Assembly (NCBI RefSeq): GCF_000246855.1
Contig: NC_016609.1
Span: forward strand, 806,001 to 870,000
Source: Niastella koreensis GR20-10
Lineage (GTDB): Bacteria > Bacteroidota > Bacteroidia > Chitinophagales > Chitinophagaceae
Reading direction: 5' to 3'
DNA: 64,000 bases
The notes below the pieces were generated by a model that saw only the letters and a list, made by a program, of their open reading frames with translations, was not told the DNA's origin and searched no databases. How positions within the stretch are numbered: the first letter of the stretch is position 1; every line of letters begins with the position of its first letter. Positions 1 to 8,729 of this stretch are shown one piece after another. The position numbers and the translations under genes were made by a program.

Positions 1-948
1 TGACAGTTCATTGATACCTGCAAACGGCGTACTGTTGGAGAGACTGAAAACAACATCCCGGCCGCTGTTGCGCAACAGGTCGTACATGGCTTTCGTTTCA
101 GGAACTTCAATCGGGTTCCAATCGTACTTTAAATAATCAAAGCCCCATTTCGCCCATTGCTGTACATCTTTATCCCAGAAAATATACTGGCCAATGGCGT
201 AGGGCAATTGTTTTTTATTACGGGGAATGTTTTCTGTAGTTCTTACAAATGTGCCTTCCGCATTGATAGCAGATCCACCAATATGATGACCATATGATTC
301 AACCCACGGGGTAGAGTAGATGCCTGCTTTTAAACCCAGCTGGTGTATATCATTTACCAACGCCTGCATGTTGGGAAATGTGGTTGAATCGGGCAGGATG
401 CCACCAAATTCGCCGCCTCTTTTTCCCTGCCATACATCATCGATATTCATATAATTCCAGCCATGATCGATCAACCCGCTGCTGGCCATCGCTTTTGCAT
501 TGGCCAGCACCAGTTCCTGCGTAACTTTTGAGGCATAAATATTCCAGCTGTTCCAACCCATAGGTGGGGTTAATGCAATAGCTTCTCCTACTACAATTTT
601 GAAGGAACGTTTGGTGGCGCCCAGTTTGTTTTTTGCATGCAGCGTAATCGTATATTCTCCAGGCTTTGTAATGGAACCTGAGATTTGTCCGGTGGTTGCA
701 TTCACCATTACACCTGTTGGCAAATTGTCTGCAGAAAAACTCATGGGCCTTGTTCCTGTAGCAGGTATGGTAAACAAAATAGGGTGGCCGGGACGAACAC
801 CAAACACCACGGGGCCGTTGATCTTTGGCTGCGGACTTGCTGCAGGGGTTAAAATATATTTTGAAAGCGTGTCCTGTGCATTGGCAGTTAATAACAATAG
901 CCAGGAAACCGCCATACAGCAAAGCTTTTTAAAGGAAAGCAAATTCAT
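1..948 (-). CDS. GH27 alpha-galactosidase with N-terminal Ig-like domain (partial, 3' end outside window)
   Basis: Secreted enzyme expected to release terminal alpha-galactose from galactomannan, galacto-oligosaccharides or pectin side chains. The ATG at 948-946 begins a signal peptide of about 24 residues ending LLLTANAQ. A putative-Ig (He_PIG-like) domain follows at about residues 35-115 with the typical LPTGVMVNATTGQISG pattern. The GH27 catalytic barrel starts at TPPMGWNSWN (about 122) and contains NIDDVWQGKRGG and YLKYDWN, whose Asp is the family nucleophile. The reading frame is open to the window edge, so roughly 316 residues are visible and the C-terminal part is missing. It lies 9 bp after the GH29 fucosidase stop, so the two are probably co-transcribed. 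Family assignment is firm; the exact substrate is inferred. Confidence 0.9.
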   Translation of the reverse strand, partial: MNLLSFKKLCCMAVSWLLLLTANAQDTLSKYILTPAASPQPKINGPVVFGVRPGHPILFTIPATGTRPMSFSADNLPTGVMVNATTGQISGSITKPGEYTITLHAKNKLGATKRSFKIVVGEAIALTPPMGWNSWNIYASKVTQELVLANAKAMASSGLIDHGWNYMNIDDVWQGKRGGEFGGILPDSTTFPNMQALVNDIHQLGLKAGIYSTPWVESYGHHIGGSAINAEGTFVRTTENIPRNKKQLPYAIGQYIFWDKDVQQWAKWGFDYLKYDWNPIEVPETKAMYDLLRNSGRDVVFSLSNSTPFAGINELS

Positions 949-957
949 ATTGGAATA

Positions 958-2454
958 TTAATTTTTTAATGCTACTTCAATTACATCAACCAGGTTGGAA
1001 CGAACGCTGGCCGGTAAATCAATAATAACCTGACCGCCTTCATACCTGAAATGTAAGGTTTTTCCTGCGCCTATCAGGGAAACGGCTGTAGGTTGCAAAG
1101 GCGTTGTTAATGAAAGTACCGTGTCTTTTGCAGGTAAGCGGTCTGCATCATACTTGCTTCCGTTTTTAAATTCAGGTATGGCGAACAGATACCGGTAATT
1201 CTTTTTGGCTGTGGCCGGTACCGATGCCAATTCACCTGCCGGCAATTGCTGTACATGTTGCACTGCGCGGCCGTTCTTTTTCATCCAGCCGGCCACTACT
1301 TTCATGTTGTCATACACTGCTTGCGGAAATACGCCATCTGCAGTAGGGCCTACACCCAATAAATAATTCACCCCCCAGGCGCGTGCCGAAACAAATTCTC
1401 CCAATGCAAAGGCGTTGGAGTGGAAAGGCTGGGTATTGCTGTTGGCCCAGCTATTCGTCCAGGTATTGCAAAACTCTGCCCAGGTATCGCCGGGGTCCTG
1501 TTTGGGCGGATTGCGTTCGAAAGTGATATAATCTCCTTTCCCATGCAGGCGGGGATTGATCACAATGCCTGGTTGCAGCTTCCGGATCTCGTCCTGGGTT
1601 ATTATTTCAGTAGCATTGGGTACAGGGGGCTTGCCATCGAACCATAACAGGTCAATTTTCCCATAACGCGTGAGCAGTTCTTCAATTTGTTTTTTAACCA
1701 TCAGCGCATAGGCCGCCTGGTGTTGTTTGATTTCTTCTGCTGATTTATTGTCCGTTCTCGGGTTAAGGTCGCCATCAACTTTTGGTAAGGATGGATTGGC
1801 TGTATAAGCCCGGCCATAAATAAAACTCATATACTCCCGGTCGAAATACCAGTTGGGAGGCGAATAATAAAACCCCAGTTTCAATCCGTATTTACGAACT
1901 GCTTCCACGTAAGGTTTCAGGAGGTCCTTTCCGCCAATAAAATTCTTTGTGCTGAAATCACCATATTCACTTGGCCATAATGCAAAACCTTCGTGATGCC
2001 GCGTGGTAAGCACTACGTACTGAAAGCCTGCTTCCTTGGCTGCTTTTATCCATTTATCCGGATCATAATGCTGCGGGTTGAAATCCTTTGCCATTGCCCA
2101 GTATTCATTGGGTGTAATGGCCGGCGGCTTCCCGGTAAGGTTATAATCTTTTTCCCGGACTACCCGCGCCAGTTCAGCGGAATCTAATTTCTTGTTGGCA
2201 AGCGCTCTGCCCGGGATCATGGGCCATGAAATGTCCATATTTTTTACAGATGCCAAACCCCAGTGAATAAATAAGCCCAGTCCTGCTTCAGGAAACCATT
2301 GTGCATCGGGATGCAGGGTATGCGTGGCGCTTTTTTCTTCTTTTATATTGATCATGGAATGCTCGGCTGCGGCATCCTTATCAACATTTTGACCGTACAT
2401 TAAGGCGCAGTTGAATAGCAAACTGCTTACTAAAATAAATGCGGGGTGTTTCAT
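958..2454 (-). CDS. GH29 alpha-L-fucosidase
   Basis: Secreted or periplasmic retaining alpha-L-fucosidase of 498 residues, the usual length for a GH29 catalytic domain plus a short C-terminal beta domain. A signal peptide (about 1-21) precedes the family signatures GLGLFIHWG (about 58), VVLTTRHHEGFALWPS (about 147) and IDLLWFDG (about 267), in which Asp273 is the expected nucleophile. The C-terminal part after about 390 is a beta-rich domain typical of the family. It sits between the PL6 lyase gene upstream and the GH27 galactosidase 9 bp downstream, all on the minus strand, which suggests a polysaccharide-utilisation operon. No SusC/SusD pair is visible in the window. The fucosylated substrate (pectin RG-II, xyloglucan or algal fucan) cannot be told from sequence. 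Confidence 0.93.
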   Translation of the reverse strand: MKHPAFILVSSLLFNCALMYGQNVDKDAAAEHSMINIKEEKSATHTLHPDAQWFPEAGLGLFIHWGLASVKNMDISWPMIPGRALANKKLDSAELARVVREKDYNLTGKPPAITPNEYWAMAKDFNPQHYDPDKWIKAAKEAGFQYVVLTTRHHEGFALWPSEYGDFSTKNFIGGKDLLKPYVEAVRKYGLKLGFYYSPPNWYFDREYMSFIYGRAYTANPSLPKVDGDLNPRTDNKSAEEIKQHQAAYALMVKKQIEELLTRYGKIDLLWFDGKPPVPNATEIITQDEIRKLQPGIVINPRLHGKGDYITFERNPPKQDPGDTWAEFCNTWTNSWANSNTQPFHSNAFALGEFVSARAWGVNYLLGVGPTADGVFPQAVYDNMKVVAGWMKKNGRAVQHVQQLPAGELASVPATAKKNYRYLFAIPEFKNGSKYDADRLPAKDTVLSLTTPLQPTAVSLIGAGKTLHFRYEGGQVIIDLPASVRSNLVDVIEVALKN

Positions 2455-2534
2455 AATAATGCAACTAAAGAATAAATGTACAGAACGTACGGTAATGAAT
2501 TAGCCAGTTATTCAATGATCTTTACATAATAAAC

Positions 2535-2566
2535 AACCGGAACCGCGGGGAGAGGCGATTCCGGTT
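2535..2566 (-). terminator. Hairpin after the PL6 gene, weak terminator
   Basis: Inverted repeat AACCGGAA (2535-2542) / TTCCGGTT (2559-2566) with a GC-rich 16-nt loop, 22 bp after the PL6 stop codon. On the minus strand it is followed by GTTTATTATG, only moderately T-rich, so partial read-through into the fucosidase gene is possible. Confidence 0.45.
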
Positions 2567-2587
2567 GATGAATGTAAAAAACAGGTA

Positions 2588-5500
2588 CTAATCTTTTCTA
2601 ATCAATCTTACGTAAGTGGTTGTTCCATCGAAGATATACAGATAGTAAATCCCATTCTGATAATTCGTGAGATTAAAATCTACTTCGAATTGGAACTGAT
2701 TTCTTTGGATTATAGTTGTTTGAACCGGATTGCCATTACTATTATAAATGATCAGCGTATATTGTTTGTCGCGCTGCTTATTATCCAGCTTCACTTTCAA
2801 CCGGCCATGGGTTGGATTTGGGTACACAATGATCTTAACGCAATCCTTCTTTTCACGGGTTGAAAAAACAAGTACCGTTTGGTCAACAGAATCGGCTGAC
2901 AAATAATTTTCATTACCCGGCTGACTGGCGCGCACGGCCACATTGCCTTCACCCGTAAAAGTGAGCGTATTGTTATTAATTATTCCCGGGCCTGAAACAA
3001 TAGAATAGTTTATTGGCAAACCGGATGAAGCGGTGGCTGTCAATTGTACGGAATCTGTACTGTTTGTTGGGGGAATAGCTGCAAAGGAAATTGTTTGCGC
3101 CGCTTTGTTGATGATAAATGTTTGTTCGCTAAAGGCTGGCTCATAATTTTCATCTCCTGCCTGTACCGCCCTGATGGTGGCAACACCCGCTCCGTTGATA
3201 GTTACGGTAGCGCCATTTATTGTAACAGGGCCACTCACCAGTTCAAAGGTAACAGGCAAGCCTGCATCGGAAGAAGCGGACAGGTCAAAAGTACCATCGC
3301 CAAAAGTTTTGGTTTCAACAGGGTCGAATGAAACAGTCTGCATGGCTTTGCTGACAATGAAAGTTTGTTCAACCGTGTCGGGAAAATAGCTATCGTCTCC
3401 ATCCTGAATAGCGCGTACTGTAATTGTTCCTGCGCCGGTTATTGTCAATATTGAATCTTCAATACTGGCAGGTCCTGAACCTACTTCAAACCTCACCGGC
3501 ATTTGTGAAGAAGCGCTTGCAACCAGTGCAATGGGGTCAATACCATACGTGGTATCGTTGATGTGATCGAATGTAATGGTTTGGATCTTTCTTTCAAAAA
3601 GCTCCCATTCCGCAAACTGTGTTCCGGTAGTAGCCAGGCCTGCACTATTATTGGTAATGTTAAGCCGGTAATATTGATAAGGGGTTGTATTGGTGAACGT
3701 ATAGGTGTTCGTTAACAGCCTGGTAGCAAAACTTTCGCCCGTACGGGTATCCAGCGTTGTCCAGTCGGCGCCATTGTTTGAACCTTGCAAATTCCAGTCG
3801 CGCGGGTCCCGGCCCGGCACATCGTTGGCCGAAGTAATTGTATATTTTACTACGATGGCAGGAACCGTGGATTTGTATTGAACCCACAATGCATTTCTTC
3901 CGCTGCGGTAATACTTTGTGGATTTATTATTGTCGATGAGGCTCGGAAAGTCTTCGGTGGGCTTGGATGTATTGGGATACTGTGCAGTAATGACGCCGCC
4001 ATTATCAGTTATATCGAACGAGGCAATGGGGGCGGCATTTACGGTAATATTTACTGGTGCGGAAAAACTTGTTTGATTAAGCGCATTGGTAGCTTTGGCC
4101 TGCAGGGTATATTTACCGGCGGCTATATTTGCCCAGGTAAAAGTATAGGGAGCCGCAGCGTCCTCACCAAGCTTTGTAGCCCCATTGAAAAACTCAACTT
4201 TTGTAATGGTTGAACTGTCATCTGTTGCTGTTACGTTTATCCCGATTGAAGCGGGCGCTGTAAACACGGAATTATCTGCCGGCGATGTAATGTTAAGGTG
4301 TGAACCTGCCGGGTTTACATTTACAATAATAACAGCGGGCTGGCTTTCTTTTCCTTTATCGTCCGTTGCTACAGCTGTGATCGTATGCGCGCCGGCTGCC
4401 GCTATCCAGGTCAGCGACCAGGGCGCCGTAGTATCTTCACCGATCGTTACTCCATCTACCGAATAAGCTATTTTTGAAATGGCGCCGCTGAACGAAATGG
4501 CATCAACGGTGAGCGGTACCGGTGCGCCTGCATCAACAATCGCATTGTTGGCAGGAGCGGTGAAACTAACCACCGGTGCATCGCCTGCTGCATTGGCGCC
4601 AACATCTGCAGGATTGAGCAGGCGGGCAGTGACGGGCGCTTGTGAAACTTCATCGGCGCCAATGTCGAAGGGCGCCGTACGTGGCTGTCCATCCATATCT
4701 GCAATTACTGCAGGAAAGCTATCCGTAATGGCATTAATGGCCGGGCTGCCTGTTTGCAGGTGATAAGTTCCCGTAATATCTCTTGCCAGCATAGGATCTG
4801 TGATGGTATAACCAGAAGCAGGCATGGCGCCAGGGCCGCTTACATTGAAAAGCATATTACCCGTCCAAACAGGGTTGGTATAGGGACCGGCAATAGAAGC
4901 GGCAGCGCCACCACCCTGAACGATGTTATTGGCCACCGTAACAAACGTAGCACCTAAACCGCCTGTGCGCCCGCCCTGTTTAAAATTGCTGCTGCAATTG
5001 ACAAGGGTGTTGAATGCAATGAGTATGCGATCGGGGCGGTCGTGACTTGTTAATGGAGCGCCGTATGCCACTTCGCCATCTCCATTACCGATATCCAGCG
5101 CAGTACTGCAATTCTCAAAATAATTACTGAAGATCACATGGTCGTCACCAAAGATGCGCAAACCCGGCGTATTGCTGAAATAATTGCCATATACCACGCT
5201 CCGGTTGCCATGCCTGAGGGTGAACTGGGCAGGACAATTGCGGATGGTGTTATAGCGAATGGTCAGGGCCGAGGCTTTTACAGATATCAATTCATTCTCG
5301 CCATCACATTCCTCAAACACGTTGTGCTCGATGATGCTATAGCTCGACGAAAGACTGTATCCGCTCAAGCCAAATTGAAGGGTTTCGGCGCCATTGCCTC
5401 CACCAGGAAGTTGTTTGTGGAAATAGTTGTGATGGATCCAGAGTCTTTGGGCGATCTGACTGCCAACGCCGCGTACTGTTATAAAGCGACCGAGGTTGCT

Positions 5501-5980
5501 TTTATTTTGAAAAGTGTTATAATCTACTTCATGATCATTACCATTGAGCTGCAGGTACTCACCCTCGCCCGGGGTTTCAAAAGTATTTCTTGTCCAGCGG
5601 CAAAAGCTGGTGCCGCTGGCCATTTTGGCGTGATTGGCTGCATGGGTGAATTTAAAGCCTTTGATGATGATGTAAGCTGCGGGGCTCACGATACTAAAAC
5701 CTCCTGAACCGGTGATCTCGGCGCCACCGATTGTTTGCGCTGCGATGGTGATTGGTTGTGCCGCAGTTCCTTTTTTACTGATGGTTATATCGGCCGTTGC
5801 CGTATACACGCCATTGGCGAGAATGATCACATCGCCGGGTGCTGCGTTGTTAATAGCAGCCTGTAGTTCAGTGATCGATGTTACGGGAACCGTTGTTGCC
5901 GAAGCAAGGATTGGTCCCAGCAAAAGGAACAAAAATGAAATGAGTCCTTTTACAAAAGGTAAATTTTTTTCCATTGGCAA
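2588..5980 (-). CDS. Secreted multidomain PL6 polysaccharide lyase (alginate lyase/chondroitinase B-like) with T9SS sorting domain
   Basis: 1130 residues. A signal peptide (about 1-28; Met3 is an equally good start) is followed by a PL6 parallel beta-helix at about 30-430. The diagnostic pair is present: Lys235 in ELISVKASALT and Arg256 in FTLRHGN, 21 residues apart as in chondroitinase B, where these are the base and acid. Then come two Ig-like repeats (about 465-650, each with KIAYSVDG- or KVEFFNG-type strands and a TxPWxxTW motif). An F5/8-type C (discoidin-like) carbohydrate-binding domain follows at about 660-795 (SLIDNNKSTKYY, DWNLQGSNNGADW), and then three about 75-residue repeats that each end in an AGDENY-like turn (about 800-1035). 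The end is a type A T9SS sorting domain starting VYPNPTHG (about 1050). PL6 members cleave alginate or dermatan sulphate; alginate is the more likely substrate in this phylum. Confidence 0.9.
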   Translation of the reverse strand: MPMEKNLPFVKGLISFLFLLLGPILASATTVPVTSITELQAAINNAAPGDVIILANGVYTATADITISKKGTAAQPITIAAQTIGGAEITGSGGFSIVSPAAYIIIKGFKFTHAANHAKMASGTSFCRWTRNTFETPGEGEYLQLNGNDHEVDYNTFQNKSNLGRFITVRGVGSQIAQRLWIHHNYFHKQLPGGGNGAETLQFGLSGYSLSSSYSIIEHNVFEECDGENELISVKASALTIRYNTIRNCPAQFTLRHGNRSVVYGNYFSNTPGLRIFGDDHVIFSNYFENCSTALDIGNGDGEVAYGAPLTSHDRPDRILIAFNTLVNCSSNFKQGGRTGGLGATFVTVANNIVQGGGAAASIAGPYTNPVWTGNMLFNVSGPGAMPASGYTITDPMLARDITGTYHLQTGSPAINAITDSFPAVIADMDGQPRTAPFDIGADEVSQAPVTARLLNPADVGANAAGDAPVVSFTAPANNAIVDAGAPVPLTVDAISFSGAISKIAYSVDGVTIGEDTTAPWSLTWIAAAGAHTITAVATDDKGKESQPAVIIVNVNPAGSHLNITSPADNSVFTAPASIGINVTATDDSSTITKVEFFNGATKLGEDAAAPYTFTWANIAAGKYTLQAKATNALNQTSFSAPVNITVNAAPIASFDITDNGGVITAQYPNTSKPTEDFPSLIDNNKSTKYYRSGRNALWVQYKSTVPAIVVKYTITSANDVPGRDPRDWNLQGSNNGADWTTLDTRTGESFATRLLTNTYTFTNTTPYQYYRLNITNNSAGLATTGTQFAEWELFERKIQTITFDHINDTTYGIDPIALVASASSQMPVRFEVGSGPASIEDSILTITGAGTITVRAIQDGDDSYFPDTVEQTFIVSKAMQTVSFDPVETKTFGDGTFDLSASSDAGLPVTFELVSGPVTINGATVTINGAGVATIRAVQAGDENYEPAFSEQTFIINKAAQTISFAAIPPTNSTDSVQLTATASSGLPINYSIVSGPGIINNNTLTFTGEGNVAVRASQPGNENYLSADSVDQTVLVFSTREKKDCVKIIVYPNPTHGRLKVKLDNKQRDKQYTLIIYNSNGNPVQTTIIQRNQFQFEVDFNLTNYQNGIYYLYIFDGTTTYVRLIRKD

Positions 5981-6038
5981 GAATTGATGAGTAATGATAA
6001 TTAGTTACACTAACTAACTTATAATTTGCCAATGCCGT

Positions 6039-6221
6039 TTGCCACCTCTTTACCTTTTATTCAGTCATTTTACCCTGTTTCGCCCCTGTTTTGTTCACAC
6101 TTATGCAAAAGTTAAAATAACCAGCGACCATGTTGAGTTGTATTTTTTAGACAGTGATTTTCTGGATAAATTGTTGGAGCAAAACACGATAAGAATTAAA
6201 TATGAGAACTTGTCTGATTAA
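6039..6221 (+). pseudogene. Possible short gene remnant between PL6 and SGNH genes
   Basis: In the 253-bp gap upstream of the PL6 gene there is a plus-strand open frame whose only start is TTG. Its second half (KVKITSDHVELYFL then DSDFLDKLLEQ) reads like real globular protein, while the first 20 residues do not. It could be the tail of a lost gene or chance. No ribosome-binding site or promoter is evident. I do not recognise a family. Confidence 0.15.
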
Positions 6222-6233
6222 TGCTTGAAAATT

Positions 6234-7166
6234 TTAATTAAGTGAATCTTTAAGAAGGTTATTGCCAACAGGTTTTGTAATAAAATCGCTGATGAGCTTT
6301 GTTGCAATGGTAGCCCCCTTGAAATTTAAATGATCGATGTCCCGGTAGAGACTGTCGGCTGTCAATAAGGGATTGTTCTGCAGGTTAATATACCGGGCAT
6401 TGGTATTGTTCAGGATGTCGTTGACCAGCTGGATATTCCTGGTATTGATTTTGGGATCGTAGTAGGTGTAGAATTGGGTGCAAACAGGCAGCGTGACCAG
6501 GATGGTTTGAATATTCCGCTTTTGAAGCATAGAGATAAAATTGTCTATCCTTTTATAGATCTGCTCCGTACTGCCGGGATCTATCCAGTATTTATTCCAG
6601 TCGTTGTGTTTTGCCTGGTATTTATTCAGTCTGAAAGCCGCGGACAATTTCGAGAGGTCTTCATATTGGGCCCTGTAACCCATAAGGGTATCGTATTGAT
6701 CGTAGGTATCGTGCTCGTGGATCATAAACCCACAGGTAAAAGCATGGTACCTTTTAAAATAATATGACTTTATATATCCATCTTTTAAACCCCAGTGATG
6801 ATAATATTTGGGCGCCGCTTCTTCCCGCAGTCCCGTAAAATAAAAAGTGAAATAATCGATAGGGATAATCACATATTTTAAATGCGGTAACTGGTTGATG
6901 TTCTTTTCAATTATTTCAATATCCACTTCAGTAGGTTTGCCTTCTTCTGCAATGTTTAAGGCTTTAAATGGAAATAAGGTGGGGTTCAACCCCATGAGCG
7001 CATGGCTGGTACCAATGATCAAACATTCCGTACTTCCCTTGTATTGCTCAAATAACTGCCGCTTCAGGTTAACTACCCGGTCCTGTTCCTGGCTAAGCCC
7101 CATCAGAATAAGCACCACCAATGGGATAATTGACAGTTTGCCGATTTTTACAATTAGCTTCTTCAT
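6234..7166 (-). CDS. Membrane-anchored SGNH-like protein, partner of the MBOAT acyltransferase
   Basis: 310 residues with one N-terminal hydrophobic segment (about 10-25, LSIIPLVVLILMGLS) that would place the rest outside the cytoplasmic membrane. SGNH-type blocks are visible: GTSHALMGLNP near residue 52 (block I with Ser) and DIDHLNFKGA near 280 (block V, Asp-x-x-His). Its ATG overlaps the MBOAT stop codon as TGATG, so the two are translationally coupled. In systems such as AlgI with AlgJ/AlgX, and DltB with DltD, an MBOAT protein passes an acyl group across the membrane and an SGNH-like partner places it on an extracellular polymer. By analogy this protein would finish O-acylation of an envelope or secreted glycan. 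The acceptor is unknown. Confidence 0.75.
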   Translation of the reverse strand: MKKLIVKIGKLSIIPLVVLILMGLSQEQDRVVNLKRQLFEQYKGSTECLIIGTSHALMGLNPTLFPFKALNIAEEGKPTEVDIEIIEKNINQLPHLKYVIIPIDYFTFYFTGLREEAAPKYYHHWGLKDGYIKSYYFKRYHAFTCGFMIHEHDTYDQYDTLMGYRAQYEDLSKLSAAFRLNKYQAKHNDWNKYWIDPGSTEQIYKRIDNFISMLQKRNIQTILVTLPVCTQFYTYYDPKINTRNIQLVNDILNNTNARYINLQNNPLLTADSLYRDIDHLNFKGATIATKLISDFITKPVGNNLLKDSLN

Positions 7167-8623
7167 CAGAACTGAAAATAAATGAATGAAACATTTTCTT
7201 TTTGAATAATGGCATTCAACAGGAATATGGCGGTAAGGGTGTACACTGTGTATAACACTACTTTTGAACTTAAGATCATAAACATATTTCTCTTTGCTAT
7301 TTGCAGGTTTCTTTCATTTCTTCTGAATTGCCAGTCTATCACCAGCAGTGGTACAATATAATAGAAGATAGAAAGGTAGGAGAGCGCTTCCCCGGGGTTT
7401 TTAACATTGGTGAAAATACTTTTTGTATAATCAACAGCCTGGCCTATGTCGTGGATACGGAAGAAGATCCAGGCAAAGGTTACAAAGCAAAAGGTGGTAA
7501 ACATTTGCAACAGTTCGGTACCATTGGGAAACAACCTGTCTGCAGCCACCACTTCTTTAACATGCGTTCGGTTGCGGTTCATTAATAATAATGGTAAGAA
7601 CCCGCAGGCATGAATAAAACCCCAGGCAATAAAGTTCCAGCTGGCGCCATGCCAGAACCCGCTAACGAGAAAAATGATAAAAGTATTTCTTACTGCTTTT
7701 GCTTTACCGCCCTTTGAACCACCCAATGGAATGTACAGGTAATCTCTGAACCAGCTGGAGAGGGAGATATGCCATCTTCGCCAGAACTCGGCAATGTCCC
7801 TTGAGAAATAAGGGAATTTGAAATTGCTCAACAGTTCAAACCCGAACAGTTTGGCCGTGCCCAGCGCAATGTCTGAATACCCGCTGAAGTCGCCATAGAT
7901 CTGGAACGAAAAGGCTATGGCGCCCAGCACCAATGTAAGGCCGTTGTGTTCGGTATAGTGGTTGAAAATGTTATCGGCGATTACTGCAAGACTGTCTGCC
8001 ACTACTACTTTCTTGAACATGCCCCACAGCATCAACCTGCATCCTTCGGCGGCCTGCCGGTAATTGAAGGTTCGCCGTTGCTGCACCTGCGGCAACAGGT
8101 GGGTAGCGCGTTCAATAGGCCCTGCTACCAGTAATGGGAAAAATGAAACGAACACGGCATACTCAATAAAGTTGGAAATGGGTTTTTGTTTTTCCCGGTA
8201 AATATCAAATACATACGACATGCCGTGGAAGGTGTAAAAAGAAATGCCGATGGGTAATGCAACCTGCAATAAGGAAGGGTGAAGGTGTACCCCCAGCATA
8301 TCGAACCCCTTTTGAAATTGCAGCGCAAAAAAGTTGTAGTACTTGAATACGCCCAGGATGCCGAGGTTATTGATAATGCTCAACCATAAAAAAACCTTCG
8401 CTCTTTTTCGGTTAGGCGAGGCAACAGAAAAACCATAAACATAATCAAGAAAAGTACTTAAGGAAAGTAATACCATAAACTTCCAGCTCCACCAGCCATA
8501 GAAGAAATAACTGGCAATAAGCAACAACCCATTTTGCCAACGCAGCCGCTTATTAAACACGAACCAGTATAAGCAAAATACAATGGGCAGGTAAACCAGA
8601 AAGGCAAGCGAATTGAATAACAC
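7166..8623 (-). CDS. MBOAT family O-acyltransferase (AlgI/PatA-like)
   Basis: Polytopic membrane enzyme of 485 residues with about ten hydrophobic segments. Family marks include the N-terminus LFNSLAFLVYLPIVF, LLVAGPIERA, FSGYSDIALGTAKLFGF, WRRWHISLSSWFRDYLYIPLGG and FLVSGFWHGASWNFIAWG, where the His of FWHGAS is the catalytic residue of MBOAT proteins. I place the start at GTG 8623-8621. An upstream ATG at 8737 would put the first 38 codons across the rho-independent terminator of the preceding gene, and MLFNSLxFLxxxP is the normal N-terminus of this family. The gene is coupled to the downstream SGNH gene by a 1-bp overlap. Predicted to move an acetyl or other acyl group from a cytoplasmic donor to the periplasmic face. 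Confidence 0.9.
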   Translation of the reverse strand: MLFNSLAFLVYLPIVFCLYWFVFNKRLRWQNGLLLIASYFFYGWWSWKFMVLLSLSTFLDYVYGFSVASPNRKRAKVFLWLSIINNLGILGVFKYYNFFALQFQKGFDMLGVHLHPSLLQVALPIGISFYTFHGMSYVFDIYREKQKPISNFIEYAVFVSFFPLLVAGPIERATHLLPQVQQRRTFNYRQAAEGCRLMLWGMFKKVVVADSLAVIADNIFNHYTEHNGLTLVLGAIAFSFQIYGDFSGYSDIALGTAKLFGFELLSNFKFPYFSRDIAEFWRRWHISLSSWFRDYLYIPLGGSKGGKAKAVRNTFIIFLVSGFWHGASWNFIAWGFIHACGFLPLLLMNRNRTHVKEVVAADRLFPNGTELLQMFTTFCFVTFAWIFFRIHDIGQAVDYTKSIFTNVKNPGEALSYLSIFYYIVPLLVIDWQFRRNERNLQIAKRNMFMILSSKVVLYTVYTLTAIFLLNAIIQKENVSFIYFQF

Positions 8624-8660
8624 GACTTTGAATTTTGGAGTTAAATGCTTAATTAAATTT

Positions 8661-8700
8661 AAATAAAAAAAGCCCCGATAAAAAATTTTATCGGGGCTTG
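8661..8700 (-). terminator. Rho-independent terminator of the SMP-30-like gene
   Basis: Perfect stem AGCCCCGATAAAA (8671-8683) / TTTTATCGGGGCT (8686-8698). On the minus strand it is followed directly by TTTTTTATTT. It lies about 30 bp beyond the stop of the gene ending at 8730 and inside the 5' extension of the longest MBOAT frame, which argues for the shorter MBOAT start. Confidence 0.9.
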
Positions 8701-8729
8701 CGGTAATGATATAGATCATGATTCTGCGT

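Noticed and set aside
437-922. 161-codon minus-strand frame at the window start
   Set aside because: It is the wrong frame; the GH27 protein reads continuously in another frame from 948 to position 1.
5138-5707. 189-codon plus-strand open frame
   Set aside because: Antisense to the PL6 beta-helix region, which has clear catalytic motifs; composition is not protein-like.
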